Assembly (NCBI GenBank): GCA_029961685.1
Contig: JARWKL010000008.1
Span: forward strand, 38,884,144-38,948,143
From: Aristolochia californica
Taxonomy: Eukaryota; Streptophyta; Magnoliopsida; Piperales; Aristolochiaceae
Length of the DNA stretch: 64,000 nucleotides
Direction: 5' to 3'
The position numbers and the translations under genes were made by a program. The stretch's first letter is position 1. Each line of letters begins with the position of its first letter. The notes under the pieces were generated by a model, which saw nothing but the letters and a program-made list of their open reading frames with translations, was not told the DNA's origin and did no database searches. This document shows positions 26,501 through 38,699 of this stretch, piece after piece.

Positions 26501-29500
26501 TTTGTTATGATATGGCTCGTGGTACAGAGTCTCATTACAGCTCTAACTCCAGGTTCCATGAGTCGGCCAGATCCAATCTGGTTGTTGATGATTCTAGAGT
26601 ATCTATTCCAAAGTCATACCAGTCAGTCATGGGTTCTCGGGCAAGACAAATAACACCCCCCAGTCTGGCCCCCTTAAAACATAATGCCACAAAATGATGC
26701 AGCACTGTTCAACATGGAAGATCTAGCGGAAAAATATCTGACTGGAGATCACCCCACTCATGTTTATGGAAGAAGAGAAAAAAGACTCAATTTAAAGAGG
26801 ACTGAATTTCCTATTTTGGGCTCAAGTTCCAAGAATAGAAAGACATAAATTAGAAAGTCTTTCTAAGTTGCAATTTCTTATTTGAAGCCAGCTGAATTAG
26901 AAGTTTTATTTGATAGTAACTTGTTGTTTTCTTTTTTAGGGAAGTAGCATTTAGCAACTAGCTATTTGGTTAAAGGCTTCAATTAAAAGGTCCTCTTTTA
27001 AGAGGCAGCTTCCTGTCTTAAGTGTGAACCTTTGTTGCTAATTAGGGAAGCATAAAGTTAGTAGCTCTATAGCTTAGAAATTGTTGCATGTTTTTGAACT
27101 CCTTTTCTAGAAAGTAAATACAAATTTAGACAATCCTAATTGGTGTCTATTTCCTATTGTGGACAACTGGAGTTCCTATTTTATTGGTTCCTTTGCCTAT
27201 AAAAGGCCCTCATATATAACACAAAACTTAGATTATTCTATTTATTTTTTTTAAAATGATGTATATATTTATTTTTGAAATGATGTATCTATTAACAAAG
27301 AGAGAAAAAAAATTAGATTATTCTATTGAATCAAGTTTTGAGTTTTTTCTCTATTAGATAAATTATTTTTTGTGTTTTTCTCTGTTTCCTATTTTTTTCT
27401 TAATAGCTGCAAAATCCTATTTTCTGTCCTTCAAGTTTTATCCACCAAACTTAATCCAAATTGTAGTTTTCTTAGTAGTTGCTGAAATCTAGATAACCCA
27501 AACTCCAGAGGAAGCATTCAACTCTTTTATTCCTTGAATTTAAACCACTATGCCACATCAATTCGTAGCAAAGCTACCATTCACGTTTTGGGTAAGATTC
27601 AAGCATACAAATCAAGGACATTGTTGATTTCATTGGACAGAATATATGGGGGCGTAAAAGCACAATCACCCATGAGGAGTTCCAAAAAGTTGAAGAGTTA
27701 GGATATGACCAGCAATTTTGACTTAATTCTTCAACAATTTTCAAAGCTTTATGAAGTTGAAAGTTCTCAATTTGAAGACAAATTAACAACGTTGGAGATA
27801 AATCCATGGAGATCGGGCACTTGATCCAAGCTACTATCACTCATGAAGAGCTCACTTCCAAGTAAGTTGTTTTATAAGCAAAATCTTTACCATAATTTTG
27901 CTGAAAAAGAGTCACAAAATACTCTAAATGCCAAATGAGATTTTGGTTTTAAAGAAGAGATTCCTGAATTTAATGATGGACAAGAGCCGGTGATTATCTA
28001 GATTGGACATAGGTCATTGACAATGAGTTCAAAATCAATAAGCTTCAACCCAAAGTCAAGTTCGCAAGTAGATTAATGGGACGGGCTACTACTTGGTGGC
28101 AAGCACTCACCGTACACCAAAAAGAAACTTCCCAAGAAGTTTAAACATGGGAATGCATGAAGCTACTTATAGATGAATAATTTTCGCCTTTCACTCCTCG
28201 ATAAGCAATGGTTGAAAAGTTTAACAAGCTCACTCAAGGTAATTGTTCTATTATATGTTGGACTTAAGTTCAAAAAATTCAAGAGGACTTAGTGGCAAGA
28301 TATGTTGATGGCCTAAAACCTGACATATAATTGTGTGCCCAAACTATCATAAATGTTTTTTATGTGATCCAAAAAGCCCAGTTTCTTGAAAGTGGTATAG
28401 CCAACACTAGGCGTGGCATTGAGCCGAGTCGAGCCTTGCCGAACCCAAACCTGCCTATGTTTGAGTCGAGTTTGATTTAAATATTTCGAACTCGAGCTAG
28501 GGGTGGCATTGAGCCGAGTCGAGCCTTGCCGAACCCAAACCTGCCTATGTTTGAGTCGAGTTTGATTTAAATATTTCGAACTCGAGCTCGAGCCGAGCCC
28601 AGCCTCGAGCCTAAAATTGTTATCGAGCTCGAGCCCAATAATTTTAACCAAGTTCGAGCCGAGCTCGAGCTTCAACATTCATTTAAAACTTTTCAAAAAA
28701 AACATGTTTAATAAATTGTATATAAAATTATGCATACATTTTACATAAAATTGGGCATACATTGTACAGAAAATTGGGTATGACCTCTACATAAAATTGG
28801 GCATGACCTCTACTTAAAATTGGGCATAAGGGTGGCATCGAATTGAGCTAAGCCCGAACCTTCATATGTTCGAGCCGAGCTTGATTTAAATATTTCAAAC
28901 TCGAGCTCGAGCCGACCCTAGCCTCGAGCCTAAAATTTTAATCGAGCTAGAACCTAATAATTTTAACCGAGTTCAAGCTCGAGCTCTAGCCGAGTTCAAG
29001 CTTAACCTACGTTTAATACTCTACATAAAATATATGTCAAATAAATTATATATAAAATTATGCATACATTTTATAAAAAGAATGATAGGGGAGGTTCGGG
29101 ATTGAATCTCGATAATGGATTAGAACGCACTAATATTAATCTTTTTTACCCAAATGTTGTCTAGCTTATTTTGTAATTTTTGAATCTGGCCATAAATTTA
29201 CTATGGCCTCCTTAGCGCCCCTGGTTGAAAATTTATATTCTAGGAAAAACTAGAAATATTTTTCCAATGATACATATTTCCAAAAAAAAAAAACCTTTAA
29301 ATAAAATGCTATTACTATTAGTGACTTACTAGAAAATTACAAGAAATATTTTAAAATTTTCTTAGGAAATTTAAATGGACCTCTTATTGCCTCTTCTAGG
29401 GAAATAAATAAAAATTAATAATTAATCTAATATATTACTATACTTATAGATATATTTTTAATCAAATAAAATGTCAAACACAAAATTGCTATGAAAATTG

Positions 29501-32500
29501 CCTCATGCTAAAAGTATTACAGCATCAACTGTCAAATACTTATTCAAAAATTATCTATACAGTTTTTGTAGGAAAATCTTACTTAGAAAATTATAAGATT
29601 TTTTTAATAAGAATTTCCAATTAGAAAAATATTTCAAAAAAAATGAGGCACTAATAGTCCCTAAAAACGTATTTCTACTAAAAATATTTTTTCAACATTT
29701 ATTAAAAAAAAAAACACTAATAGTCCCTAGAATCTTTTATTAGTTTTTTCATTTGTTTATGATCTCGCACATGCGAAATCGTCTTCTCGCAGGGGGGGGG
29801 GGGATTATTTTTCCCTTCTAACTTAGGTCCTCTGGTTTTCCACCGAGGACGAGGAAGACGCGAAGGGAAAAGCTTCCAGCGGCGCCGGCGAGGAACTTTC
29901 GTCGACAATAACGGCTGCGACGGAGGCGACAGCAACGGAAACAAAGGCGAAGGCAGACGACGGGGAAGAAATCGACCAGCGGCCACATAATCGGCGTCGA
30001 CAAAAAGGCAGAAGGCGACCGGCGAGGCAGCTATCGATGGTGACAGAGGCGGCCACATCAACGGACGGGAGGGGCTCGGTGGTGACGAGGGGAGGAAGAA
30101 TTTTTCCCCCCTCGCACTCGCTCCACTCAGCGCTCCAACTCTTGGTCCTGCTCCCTGGTCCCGACTCCCCCAAATCCCGCGCCACTCGTTAAATTAACGA
30201 GCCGGCTAGCGAGCTTTCGAGCCGAACCTTGATTCGGTCGAGCTCGACTTGTTAATTTAAACGAGCCGATCCCGGATCTCGAACTCGGCTCGAGATCCAG
30301 GTATACCGAATCGAACCGAGCCTAGCTCGAGCCGGCTCGGTTCAAAGCCACCCCTAGCCAACACTCTTCCAAACCTTCTACCACCCAAAACAGTATCCAA
30401 ACATTTAGTACACCCATGACCTCATCCAAACTCCAAATCCAGCAACCAACCCCTCACTATCAAATAGATTAACCATCCAAAATTCCATCTCAAACACACC
30501 CAACTTAACCACTAATGAGGAAATCTGATCACTAGAATCTGCTCCCTAATGTGGGAAATCTCAATGGCCTCAAAAGGAGAAGCAATTGCTAGTCAATGAA
30601 GACGGGAGCTCAAAACTGGTAGCATTGTCTACTGTTGATGACAAGGAGGAAAAAGAAAATTATGATGAAAACTTCGAAGAATAAGTTGAAATAGTTGACA
30701 GTAGGGTTATGGCTCTAGTTTGGTGAATAGAAGGGTCTTTTACACTCCTAAACAAGAAGAAGATTGGATGAAGTATAACATCTTTACCTTTTACATTTTT
30801 TTGGGAGGTCATACAGCAGAAGTTATAATTGATTCAGGTAGTTGTGAAAATATGATCTCACAAGATGCAGTTTCTAAAGTAAACTTGAAGAATTAAGCCC
30901 ACCTGCATCCTTACAAACTAGCATGGCTCAATAGTGCTCATGAGTGAAAGTGCCTCAAAGATGCTTATACTTTTAAGATTAGAGATAGGTACACAACTCC
31001 TACTTGGAAGACCTTGGAAATTTGATCAAAAGGTAATACATAATGAGGAGAAGAACGCTATACTTTCTTTATTGATGGTAAAAAGGTTAATCTTCAGCTG
31101 GCAAAAGACACTAGTCTTCATACCAAGTCCAAGTCAGTGGCATGTCTTTCTTTGACAGATTAAGAGCAAGAATTGAAACCCAGCAAAATAGTTTTTGTTC
31201 TCATCTCTACTAAGCATCACTCTACACTAAAGAGATTTCAACTATTCTCAAACATGTCCAAGGAGTATTTGATGAATTCCAAGATGTGTTTCTCTCAGAT
31301 CTACAATCTGGTTTGCCCTCGATGCAAGAAATACAACAAGCAATTGAGCTATCAGAAAATTCTACTTTACCACACAACCCAAGTCATCCCATGCCATTAA
31401 AGAAACAAGAAGAGTTGAGAAGATAAGTTGAAGAGTTGGTGCGAAAAGGATTAGTACAAGAAAGCTCAAGTCCTTGTCCAGTCAGGACCCTATTGGTGTG
31501 CAAGACGGATGGAACATGGAGAACATGTGTTGACCGTAGAGCATAACAAGACCACATTTGAGTACAGATTTACCATACCAAGACTTAATGAAATGTTAGA
31601 TCAACTCAGTAGGGTATCAATATTCTTTAAGATTGATCTTAGAAGTGGCTGCCATCAAGCATTCGACCTACAGATGAATGCAAGACCTCTTTCAAAACAG
31701 GAGAGGGACTATATGAATAGCTTGCGATGCCTTTTGGACATACTAATGCCCCTAGCACTTTCATGAATGAAGTCTTGAGACCATTCATTGGCAAGTTTGT
31801 GGTAGTTTATTTTGATAATACTTTGATTTATAGTCATAACTTATTGGCACACTTGAAGCATCTCAAAGAGGTTTTGGAGAGTCTATGGAAAAGCAGAACT
31901 ATATGCCAACCTTAAAAAGTGCCGCCTAGCCACGTCAAGTCTCACATTTTAGGGCTATGAAGTTTCTAGAAAGAGTATCAAGCAAGATCCAGCCAAAATT
32001 CAAGCAATCCTTGAGTGGCCATCACCTTCTAATGTGCAAGAGGTAAAGTCCTTCTATGGTCTAACGAGTTGTTATTGGAGATTTGTTAAAAATTTCAGCA
32101 CTATCATGGCTCCTATTTCTGATTTGATGCGGAAAGCTTCTTTTGAATGGGCTCCAGCTAAAGAAGCCTTTGATGCTATCAAGGTGCCACTTACTTGTTA
32201 AGGCATAGTCCCACATAGATTAGTGAGTACAAAGATCTTGAGTTTATTAGTTGGGAAAGAGGTTTCCTAAGTTGACTAGTCATTTTGGAATAGGGCCTTG
32301 GACCCAATTTAACATGGTATCAGAGCAGGTACTCATATGTGGGCTTGCACCTAAAAACTATCTACTTGTAGAGCCACAAAAAATGGCCTACACTTAAAAA
32401 AAACTATCTACTTGTAGAGCGACAAAAGAGGGCATACACCTAAAAAAATTATCCACTTGTAGAGCCACAAAAGAGGGCCTACACCTAAAACTGCCTACTC

Positions 32501-35500
32501 CTAAAATTATCCACTTGTAGAGCCACAAAAGATGGTGTACACGTGAGGGGGAGTGTTAAGGAATAGTCCCACATAGATTAGTGAGTACAAAGATCTTGAG
32601 TTTATTAGTTGGGAAAGAGGTTTCCTAAGTTGACTAGTCATTTTGGGATAGGGCCTTGGACCCAATTTAACATTACTATTGCACATTGTTTAGCCCTACC
32701 ATATTTTAGCCTATTGTTTGAATTGGATTGTGATGCATCTAAATTAGGAAGTGGGGCCATTCTCAATTAAAAGTCAAAATCTATAGTTTTTAAGCGCTAA
32801 ATTGAGTGGAGCTACACTTACCTATCCTACCTATGATCTTGAGTTTTATGCAAATTGTGAAGGCTTTAATGTTTTGGATATACAAGGAATTCATGTTGTA
32901 TTCTAACCATGAAGCATTAATGGGCATCATGGGCAACAAAAACTACATCCAAGGCATGCCAAACGGGTGAACTATCTTCTAGAAGTCACCTTTGTTCTTA
33001 AGCATAAATCAAGTATGCAAAACAAGGTTGCCGATGTGTTAAATACAAGGTATGCACTTCTATATCCATGAGAATTGATGTTCTTGGATTTTAGATGATC
33101 TTAGAGCAACTTGCTAAAGATGATCAATTGAAAAAGATCCTAGAAGAAGAGCTGGAGGGTAAAAATGCAGATTACCTCATGTTGGATGGATACTTATTCA
33201 AGGTAGTTGTTTGTGTATTCCCAACACTTCACTTCATCAACTTATCCAAGCAAGACGCTTCAGTAAAGATAAGACAATAGCATTGATTCATGAAAGGTTT
33301 TTTTGGCCTAATATAGATCGAGATATTGCATACTATGTACAAGGTGTCATGTGTGTCAAACAAAAGAAAAAAAGGTCTTCTACAAATGCAGGATGTTGGA
33401 TTTTTGAGTTGAGCCAGTTCTCTCCCAAAATGACTAGCTACTTAGGAGGTTTATCGCCCAACCTTGTAACCCATTAACTTTTTTTCTCATTTTTCAATGT
33501 GGGACTTTTTCCCACTCAACACTCCTGACAACCAGGTTTACACATGACAGGCCTAAGACGTGGACACAAACCCTCTAATGGGGCATACAGACTCCTTCAT
33601 GGAGCCCACAATAGCAAACTCCTACCTTATGGAACCTACAACATACAAATAACCTAGGGAGCACAAACTAGGTGTTAGCCCACACACAAACCTGCTCTGT
33701 ACCATGTTGGATTTTTGGGTTTAACCCAATTCCATCCCAAAATGACCAGCCACTTAGGAGACCTATTGCTCAACCTTGTAACCATTAACTTTTCTTCTCA
33801 TTTTTTAATGTGGAACCTTTTCTCAACTCAACACAGGACTTCATACACCTCTTCTATTCCAACTTGCCATTGGATTGAAGTCCCTATGAATTTCATGGTT
33901 GGGTTGCCATGAACCAGAAGAGGATGGGATAATACTTTTGTAGTAGTTGATAGATTCTCTAAAATGGCGAAGTTTATTCCTTCTAAATCAACTCATGATG
34001 CAAGCAAAGTAATTGAACTCTTCTTCAAAGAAGTTGTCAGATATTATGGATGACCAAAATCCATAGTTTCTTATAGAGTTAACAAATTTATGAGCAAGTT
34101 TTGGAACAACTTGTGAAAGCAATTAGGGATTGAATTGAAATTCAGCACTCCATATCACCCTCAAACAGATGGTCAAACAGAAGCTATGAACAACACTTTA
34201 GGCAATATGTTGTGAAGATTTAGCCTTAACAAAGTTAGAATTTGAATTCAATAGCACTATGAATTGGACTACAGACTTTTTTCCATTCTAGATAGTTCAT
34301 GGTTACAACATGCAAAGTCCTCTTGATCTTTAGTCCTATTCCTACAATTGGACATCCAAATAAGACATCATATACATGAATTCTGGATTGAAGGCGATAC
34401 ATGAGCAAGTCTGCATGAATATTGAAGCTATGCAAAATACAAAGAGCAAGCCAACAAGCATAGATAAGAACTTTTTTTTTCAAGTTAGTGATGAAGTTTA
34501 AGTTTATCTTTCTAAGGAACGACACCCTGATGATGAATGTCATAAGTTGAAACCAAAAAGCTTGAACCTTGCAAGATATGGGCACAGATGACGGATAGTG
34601 CTTACAAGGTGGAGCTACCTACTAAATTGCAGATTAGTGATGTCTTTAATGTGACGCATCTTATTCCTTATTATGGAAAACTCGATATTGAGAACTCAAG
34701 GATGAGTCTTTTTTTAGAACAAGAGAAAGATGCAACACATTTCAATCTGGAAGATCTAGTTGAAAAATATCTAAAGACTAAAGATCACCCCAAAACCTCT
34801 CATGTTTATGAAAGAAGAAGAAAAAGTGAGACTCAATTTAAAGAGGCCTGAGTATCCTAATTTGGACTCAAGTTACAAAAATAGAAAGTCTTAAATTAGA
34901 AAGTCAGTTGCAATTTCCCATTTCCAGCCAGCTGAAGTTAGAAGTTTTATTGGACAATAACTTGCTATTTTCTTTTTAAGGGAAATATCACTCAGCAACT
35001 TGCTATTTTCTTTTTAAGGGAAATACCACTCGGCAACTTGCTATTTTAGTAAAGGCTTCCAGTAGAAAATCCTCTTTTAAGAGGTAGTTTCCCGTTTTAA
35101 GTGTGAGTCTTTGTTGCTAAACTAGGGACGCATAAAGTTAGCAACTCTATGGAGTAGAAGTTTTTTCCTATTTTGAATTTTTTTTCTAGCAAGTAGATAC
35201 AGATTTGGAAAGTCCTAATTGGAGTCTATTTCATATGGTAGATAGCATATAAATTTCCTACTTGTTGATTTGTTTGCCTATAAAAGGAGTAACAAAAAAA
35301 ATAGACTTTGCTATTGAATAAAGTTCTGAGTTTTGTTCTCTCTTGGATAAAATTATTGTGTTTTTCTCTGTTTTATATGTTTCTTAATAACTGCAGAAAC
35401 CCTACTTTCTGTCCTGAGATATTTACATGAGATATAGTTCAGTATAATTTTTTTATGACACATGGGAAAATATTTTTACTAAAGCTCTTGACCAGAAACC

Positions 35501-38500
35501 ATTACTTTCACATTGTAAAAAGCTGGGCATGTTAGAAACATGTTTTAGCTTTGAGGGTTACAGTTGCAATGTCAGTTTATAAGCAAATGCTATTTAAGTA
35601 AAGGAAGATTGATCAACCTAAACGGGTTTTTATGTCTCCAGAAACAGTAAGTTGGTAGAGGGCTCCCTCTATTCTCCACATCTCTCTTTTTTTTTCTAAG
35701 AGAGGGCATATTTCACTAAAACCCAAAGACAAACAGCAAACAATCTCTTTTTCTTCCTTCTTCATTCTTCTTTGTTGCCTATTCTTGATTTCAATCACTA
35801 TTACTTTTGTATTTCATCCATTTGTTAAGAATGATGAGAAGTTTATTACAAGAGTAAGAATTTATAACATTATTATAGAATATATAAAATAGAAATTCTA
35901 TATTTATTCCTCATTTTCACAATAGATATTAAAGCAGCTACAAGTAAAAGTGAGATAAGTACCTCCAGCCAAATTGTCCTGAAGTCCTCGAATACAAGCG
36001 TTCACTTCTGTGTGCATGTAAAACATCATAAGCATTTCATAGTCACTCATAATCAAACAAGCAGACCAAGATATACTCATGCTCTCATAATGAAAATGAA
36101 TGTTCGTTTTTTGCCAAAAGAATGAAACCACGGCTTAGATTAGGTTTAGACCAGACTAATTTTATTCCCATGTGCATAATCTCAATGATTGTCTGTCTCT
36201 AATTCTAGAACTCCAGTGCAAGTTCTGAATTCCAAATTCCTATGTTTCAATTGTATCAAAATTTTATTCAATTTTTCATTTATAAGAAGATGAGTGAAGG
36301 TGACAACAAACAGTCTTTCTGCTGCAGTTGTACTTCAAGCAGATGCAATATCTGATGATGTAAAAGATAAGACACCAGCTAATGCATAACAAGTCAGAAG
36401 TATTATTCAAGATAGAAATAACTTCAACCTCATCAATTATAACAGAAGATGTAAGTTCCTAAGTGCCTTGCAGTTGTAGTTATAGTCATGCCCAAATTAT
36501 AAATCCATAACTCTGTACTTTACGACAGCAAAAAGATCAGAGATGCAAGTGCCAAAACTAGAGACCAAATCTAAAGAAATAGGTATCGGAGACTTAACAG
36601 GGGCACTAATAATGAGAAAATAAGACAGGATTTATATTGTATTCAAAAAAGAACATGGTTTGATATGGTTTGTACATGTCCAAGGCTATCTAATGTTCAC
36701 TGACAGGAAGAGTTTTATCTTATTAATCAATAGACTAATAAGATATAATGGCCAAAAAATGAAATTGATAAAATGGTAAAGAAAGCCATAAAATCAATGG
36801 TATTAGCAACCAAAGATAGAGATGAAAGAGAAAAATTCATGTTGTCAGCTGCAACATAAATTGATGCTGATGACTTAAACCAAAAGGAGAAACAAATTTT
36901 ATAAGATAAATTGTAGAACTCTCTCACCCCCTCTTCTCTCACCATTAGCAGATAAGGAAGAGGTGCCTCCCCTCCTTTCTCAAAAAGTATCTCCTCTACT
37001 CGAGTAACGCTCAGGGGTACTTCAAAAAAGGAAGGAAAAAAACAAGAACAAAAAGGACAATGATGAGTCTGAAGAAATTTTGCAAATTTTGAGAGAAGTT
37101 AGTCTAACCATTTTTATATCAATTTCCTGTATACCATGATGAGTATTCAAGCATAGATGACATTTCTTTCCTACTGAATAAGCTTCCGGATAAAACTTTC
37201 ATCTCCATCTTTCCATACCACTTTCAGATCCAATAAATGCATCATTCTTCACGATTTTATGAATAGTCATAAATTGGGATTGCAACAGAAAACAGATAAA
37301 TAAAATAAGTAACATATGCATTGTGGAAGTGGTCAGATAAACGATAAACAAGTCCAACTGCAACAAATCCAAGATATGTCAACTTCGCAAATAAAGACAG
37401 CTGATATTGATGAGACATATATAGCAGGTATTATTGCAAGAACGTTGTTAAGATAGACCATGAGGCTCCCTGGTTCCAATATTACCATGATGATTGCCAT
37501 TAAGATATTTGATGTCAGCCAGCTATTTACACTTTATAACATGGATCAGATTGGACATTTACCAGCATCACACTCGTTAGCTATGTGGTTCAAGCAACCA
37601 TATAAAAAGTTTCATCCCCAGTGGTTATGAGAACTTTATCACTCTTATAAACAACTCATCACAGACATCCAGTCACAAGGTCAAGAGCAACGGCCACAGC
37701 ATGAGGCACTGATGGACTCATTTAACCATCTCAGAATTACATATCTATGCAGTGTTTCATGTCAACCAGATGAATAAGGCATCAGAAAAGATTGTTATAA
37801 GAATAAGCTACATTATGTAGAAGACAGTGCAAAAATTGGCTACTTGTCCTGGAAGTGCAGTGCAACACTCTTGATACACAGAAACAGACCATATCAAGCT
37901 AGAGAATCATGGAAAAAATTCTTACACTTGTTTATGTTTTGCACAGCAGTATCCACAGGCCTACATCCAGCTTCAACATATCTCTTCATTCTTTCAGTCC
38001 CATTAGCTTCAATAATTCTCTCAACTACTTCAGATGTCTTCACCAGCGGTGGCCTCCTGAGTGACTCTGTTTCCAGTACATTCAATGTCTAGATCATGAA
38101 ACCCAACCAAGGATAATACAAACAATAAAAGCACGTATATTCTGTTTCCAGTGCATCCATCAATATGCATGTTTATAGGCAAGCAACTCCAAGTTTATGC
38201 CTTTGCTCTTCATGTGCTACATGTAGAACAAAAAAGTAACGGTTTCACTAGGCAATCAGTTGGACCTTCACTTGAGTAACATCTCTTTGTTTGATTGACC
38301 TACTCTTTTAAAACAAACCCATCAATATGACATAAATAATAAATGGTAAAGTAAATTTGGGTACCTAGTTACAAGTAACAAAAAGAAAAGACTCACCTAG
38401 TTCACCTCGAAACCCAGCAATTAATCTACTTCCAACAGTTGCAAGTTCATCGAATTTCACAATTCTATAACAAAATTGAATAGACAAATTAGAGGATAAC

Positions 38501-38683
38501 AGGATTATACAAAAACATGATTTATGTCATAAAAAGACTTAAAATGACATGTTTCTTCTTTAAGTTTCTTTGTGAAAATAATAACTAACATCAACATGTA
38601 TTCAAAATAAGCTCCTAGACATACCTTGTCATGAAATCAAAAAAAAGATGCTGGGCTTTACTGGCAACTTCTGGACCTTTCAT
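23596..38683 (-). CDS. Conserved plant protein of unknown function (239 aa, seven exons)
   Basis: My model has exons (minus strand) 38683-38625, 38464-38397, 38066-37928, 36045-35963, 25811-25699, 24037-23936 and 23751-23596. All junctions are GT-AG and phases match. The exons sum to 720 nt, so the protein is 239 aa, from [20 protein letters not shown] to ENYQQSPNT. It has no signal peptide or membrane helix and looks mostly helical, with short conserved-looking blocks such as [20 protein letters not shown] and [19 protein letters not shown] believe it belongs to a small plant-only family (possibly the one called DUF7795), but that is recall, not a search. No function can be assigned. Intron 4 is 10.15 kb and full of nested transposons; intron 5 holds an RNase H fragment. 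Exon 5 is duplicated at 1-91. Confidence 0.8.
24640..25070 (+). pseudogene. RNase H-like (LINE-type) fragment
   Basis: An open frame contains [25 protein letters not shown], and then [19 protein letters not shown]. This layout (AL..GL, EGDS..I..W, HI.R..N..ADALA) is that of the RNase H domain found in plant LINE pol proteins and related RVT_3 proteins. There is no catalytic start of the domain and no reverse transcriptase beside it. It lies in intron 5 of the minus-strand gene, and an A-run at about 25359 could mark the LINE tail. Confidence 0.55.
25313..25445 (+). repeat. Possible solo LTR relic of the TRIM family
   Basis: A purine tract gtgaggggaag is followed by tattagtgagaataactcc and then acttgggaaaagatctctta, with ggccagtcatttta after it. 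This resembles the LTR of the TRIM at 32196-32672 (ttagttgggaaagaggtttc, tgactagtcatttt). It is too diverged for firm borders. Confidence 0.35.
25721..26011. repeat. Segmental duplication, copy B
   Basis: Partner of 1-292. It holds most of exon 5 of the minus-strand gene plus ~200 bp of intron 4. The similarity stops near 26011. Confidence 0.85.
26452..26697 (+). other. Unrecognised open frame in intron 4
   Basis: 81 codons ([20 protein letters not shown] onward) with protein-like composition, ending shortly before the Gypsy remnant. I do not recognise the family. It may be a captured exon or chance. Confidence 0.2.
28408..30356. mobile_element. Non-autonomous hAT-type element A (1,949 bp)
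   Basis: The ends are taggcgtggc (left) and gccacccct plus a (right), inverted repeats of each other with one mismatch in ten. They are flanked by an exact 8-bp target duplication gccaacac (28400-28407 and 30357-30364), as for hAT transposons. The inverted similarity extends inward (ttga(g/a)ccgag). The left terminal text is present three times (28408, 28500 and about 28829). The right 500 bp are GC-rich with a G run at about 29790. No transposase was recognised. It interrupts the gag of the second Gypsy element. Confidence 0.85.
32196..32672 (+). mobile_element. TRIM element 1 (477 bp)
   Basis: Two 119-bp LTRs (32196-32314 and 32554-32672) begin tgttaagg and end tttaaca. TGGTATCAGAGC, the initiator Met tRNA primer site, starts at 32315, immediately after the first LTR. 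A purine tract tgagggggag precedes the second LTR. The target duplication is ttact (32191-32195 and 32673-32677). The 239-bp interior has no coding capacity and consists mainly of about four diverged ~55-bp units built on cacttgtagagccacaaaag. It sits in the RNase H part of the second Gypsy element. Confidence 0.93.
33394..33833 (-). mobile_element. TRIM element 2 (440 bp), minus orientation
   Basis: LTR-like repeats lie at 33394-33521 and 33705-33833 (tgttggattttt(g/t)... to ...ctcaaca). The target duplication is cagga (33389-33393 and 33834-33838). Read on the minus strand, the sequence next to the right-hand LTR is TGGTACAGAGC (33704-33694), the Met tRNA primer site lacking one base, so the right LTR is the 5' one. 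The interior has no coding capacity. It splits the integrase of the second Gypsy element. Confidence 0.9.
36046..37927. other. Intron 3 of the 239-aa gene
   Basis: AT-rich sequence without a recognised exon, repeat or element. Small open frames in it have no features of real coding sequence. Confidence 0.55.
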
Positions 38684-38699
38684 TCTCCTCGCTCTTTAA

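Larger units (their letters stand above)
26700..35420 (+). mobile_element. Second Ty3/Gypsy element, heavily decayed and nested
   Basis: gag is recognisable at about 27960-28400 ([16 protein letters not shown]) and resumes at 30357 after the hAT insertion. A protease-like [15 protein letters not shown] lies near 30820. RT spans about 31400-32190, with [10 protein letters not shown] and YFDN in place of YFDD (about 31810). Integrase is split: its zinc region lies about 33250-33388 and its core ([25 protein letters not shown]) about 33840-34220. A C-terminal remnant runs 34588-34851. Stops and frame changes are everywhere. Long similar blocks flank it: 26700-27430 and about 34735-35420, both containing the C-terminal coding end plus an LTR-like stretch ending tttctgtcct. 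The element lies inside intron 4 of the minus-strand gene. Confidence 0.85.

Noticed and set aside
28313..28678. 121-codon minus-strand frame with an internal protein repeat
   Set aside because: The repeat comes from the duplicated end of hAT element A, not from a repeat protein.
29823..30185. 120-codon minus-strand frame
   Set aside because: Same GC-rich block in hAT element A; no transposase motif.
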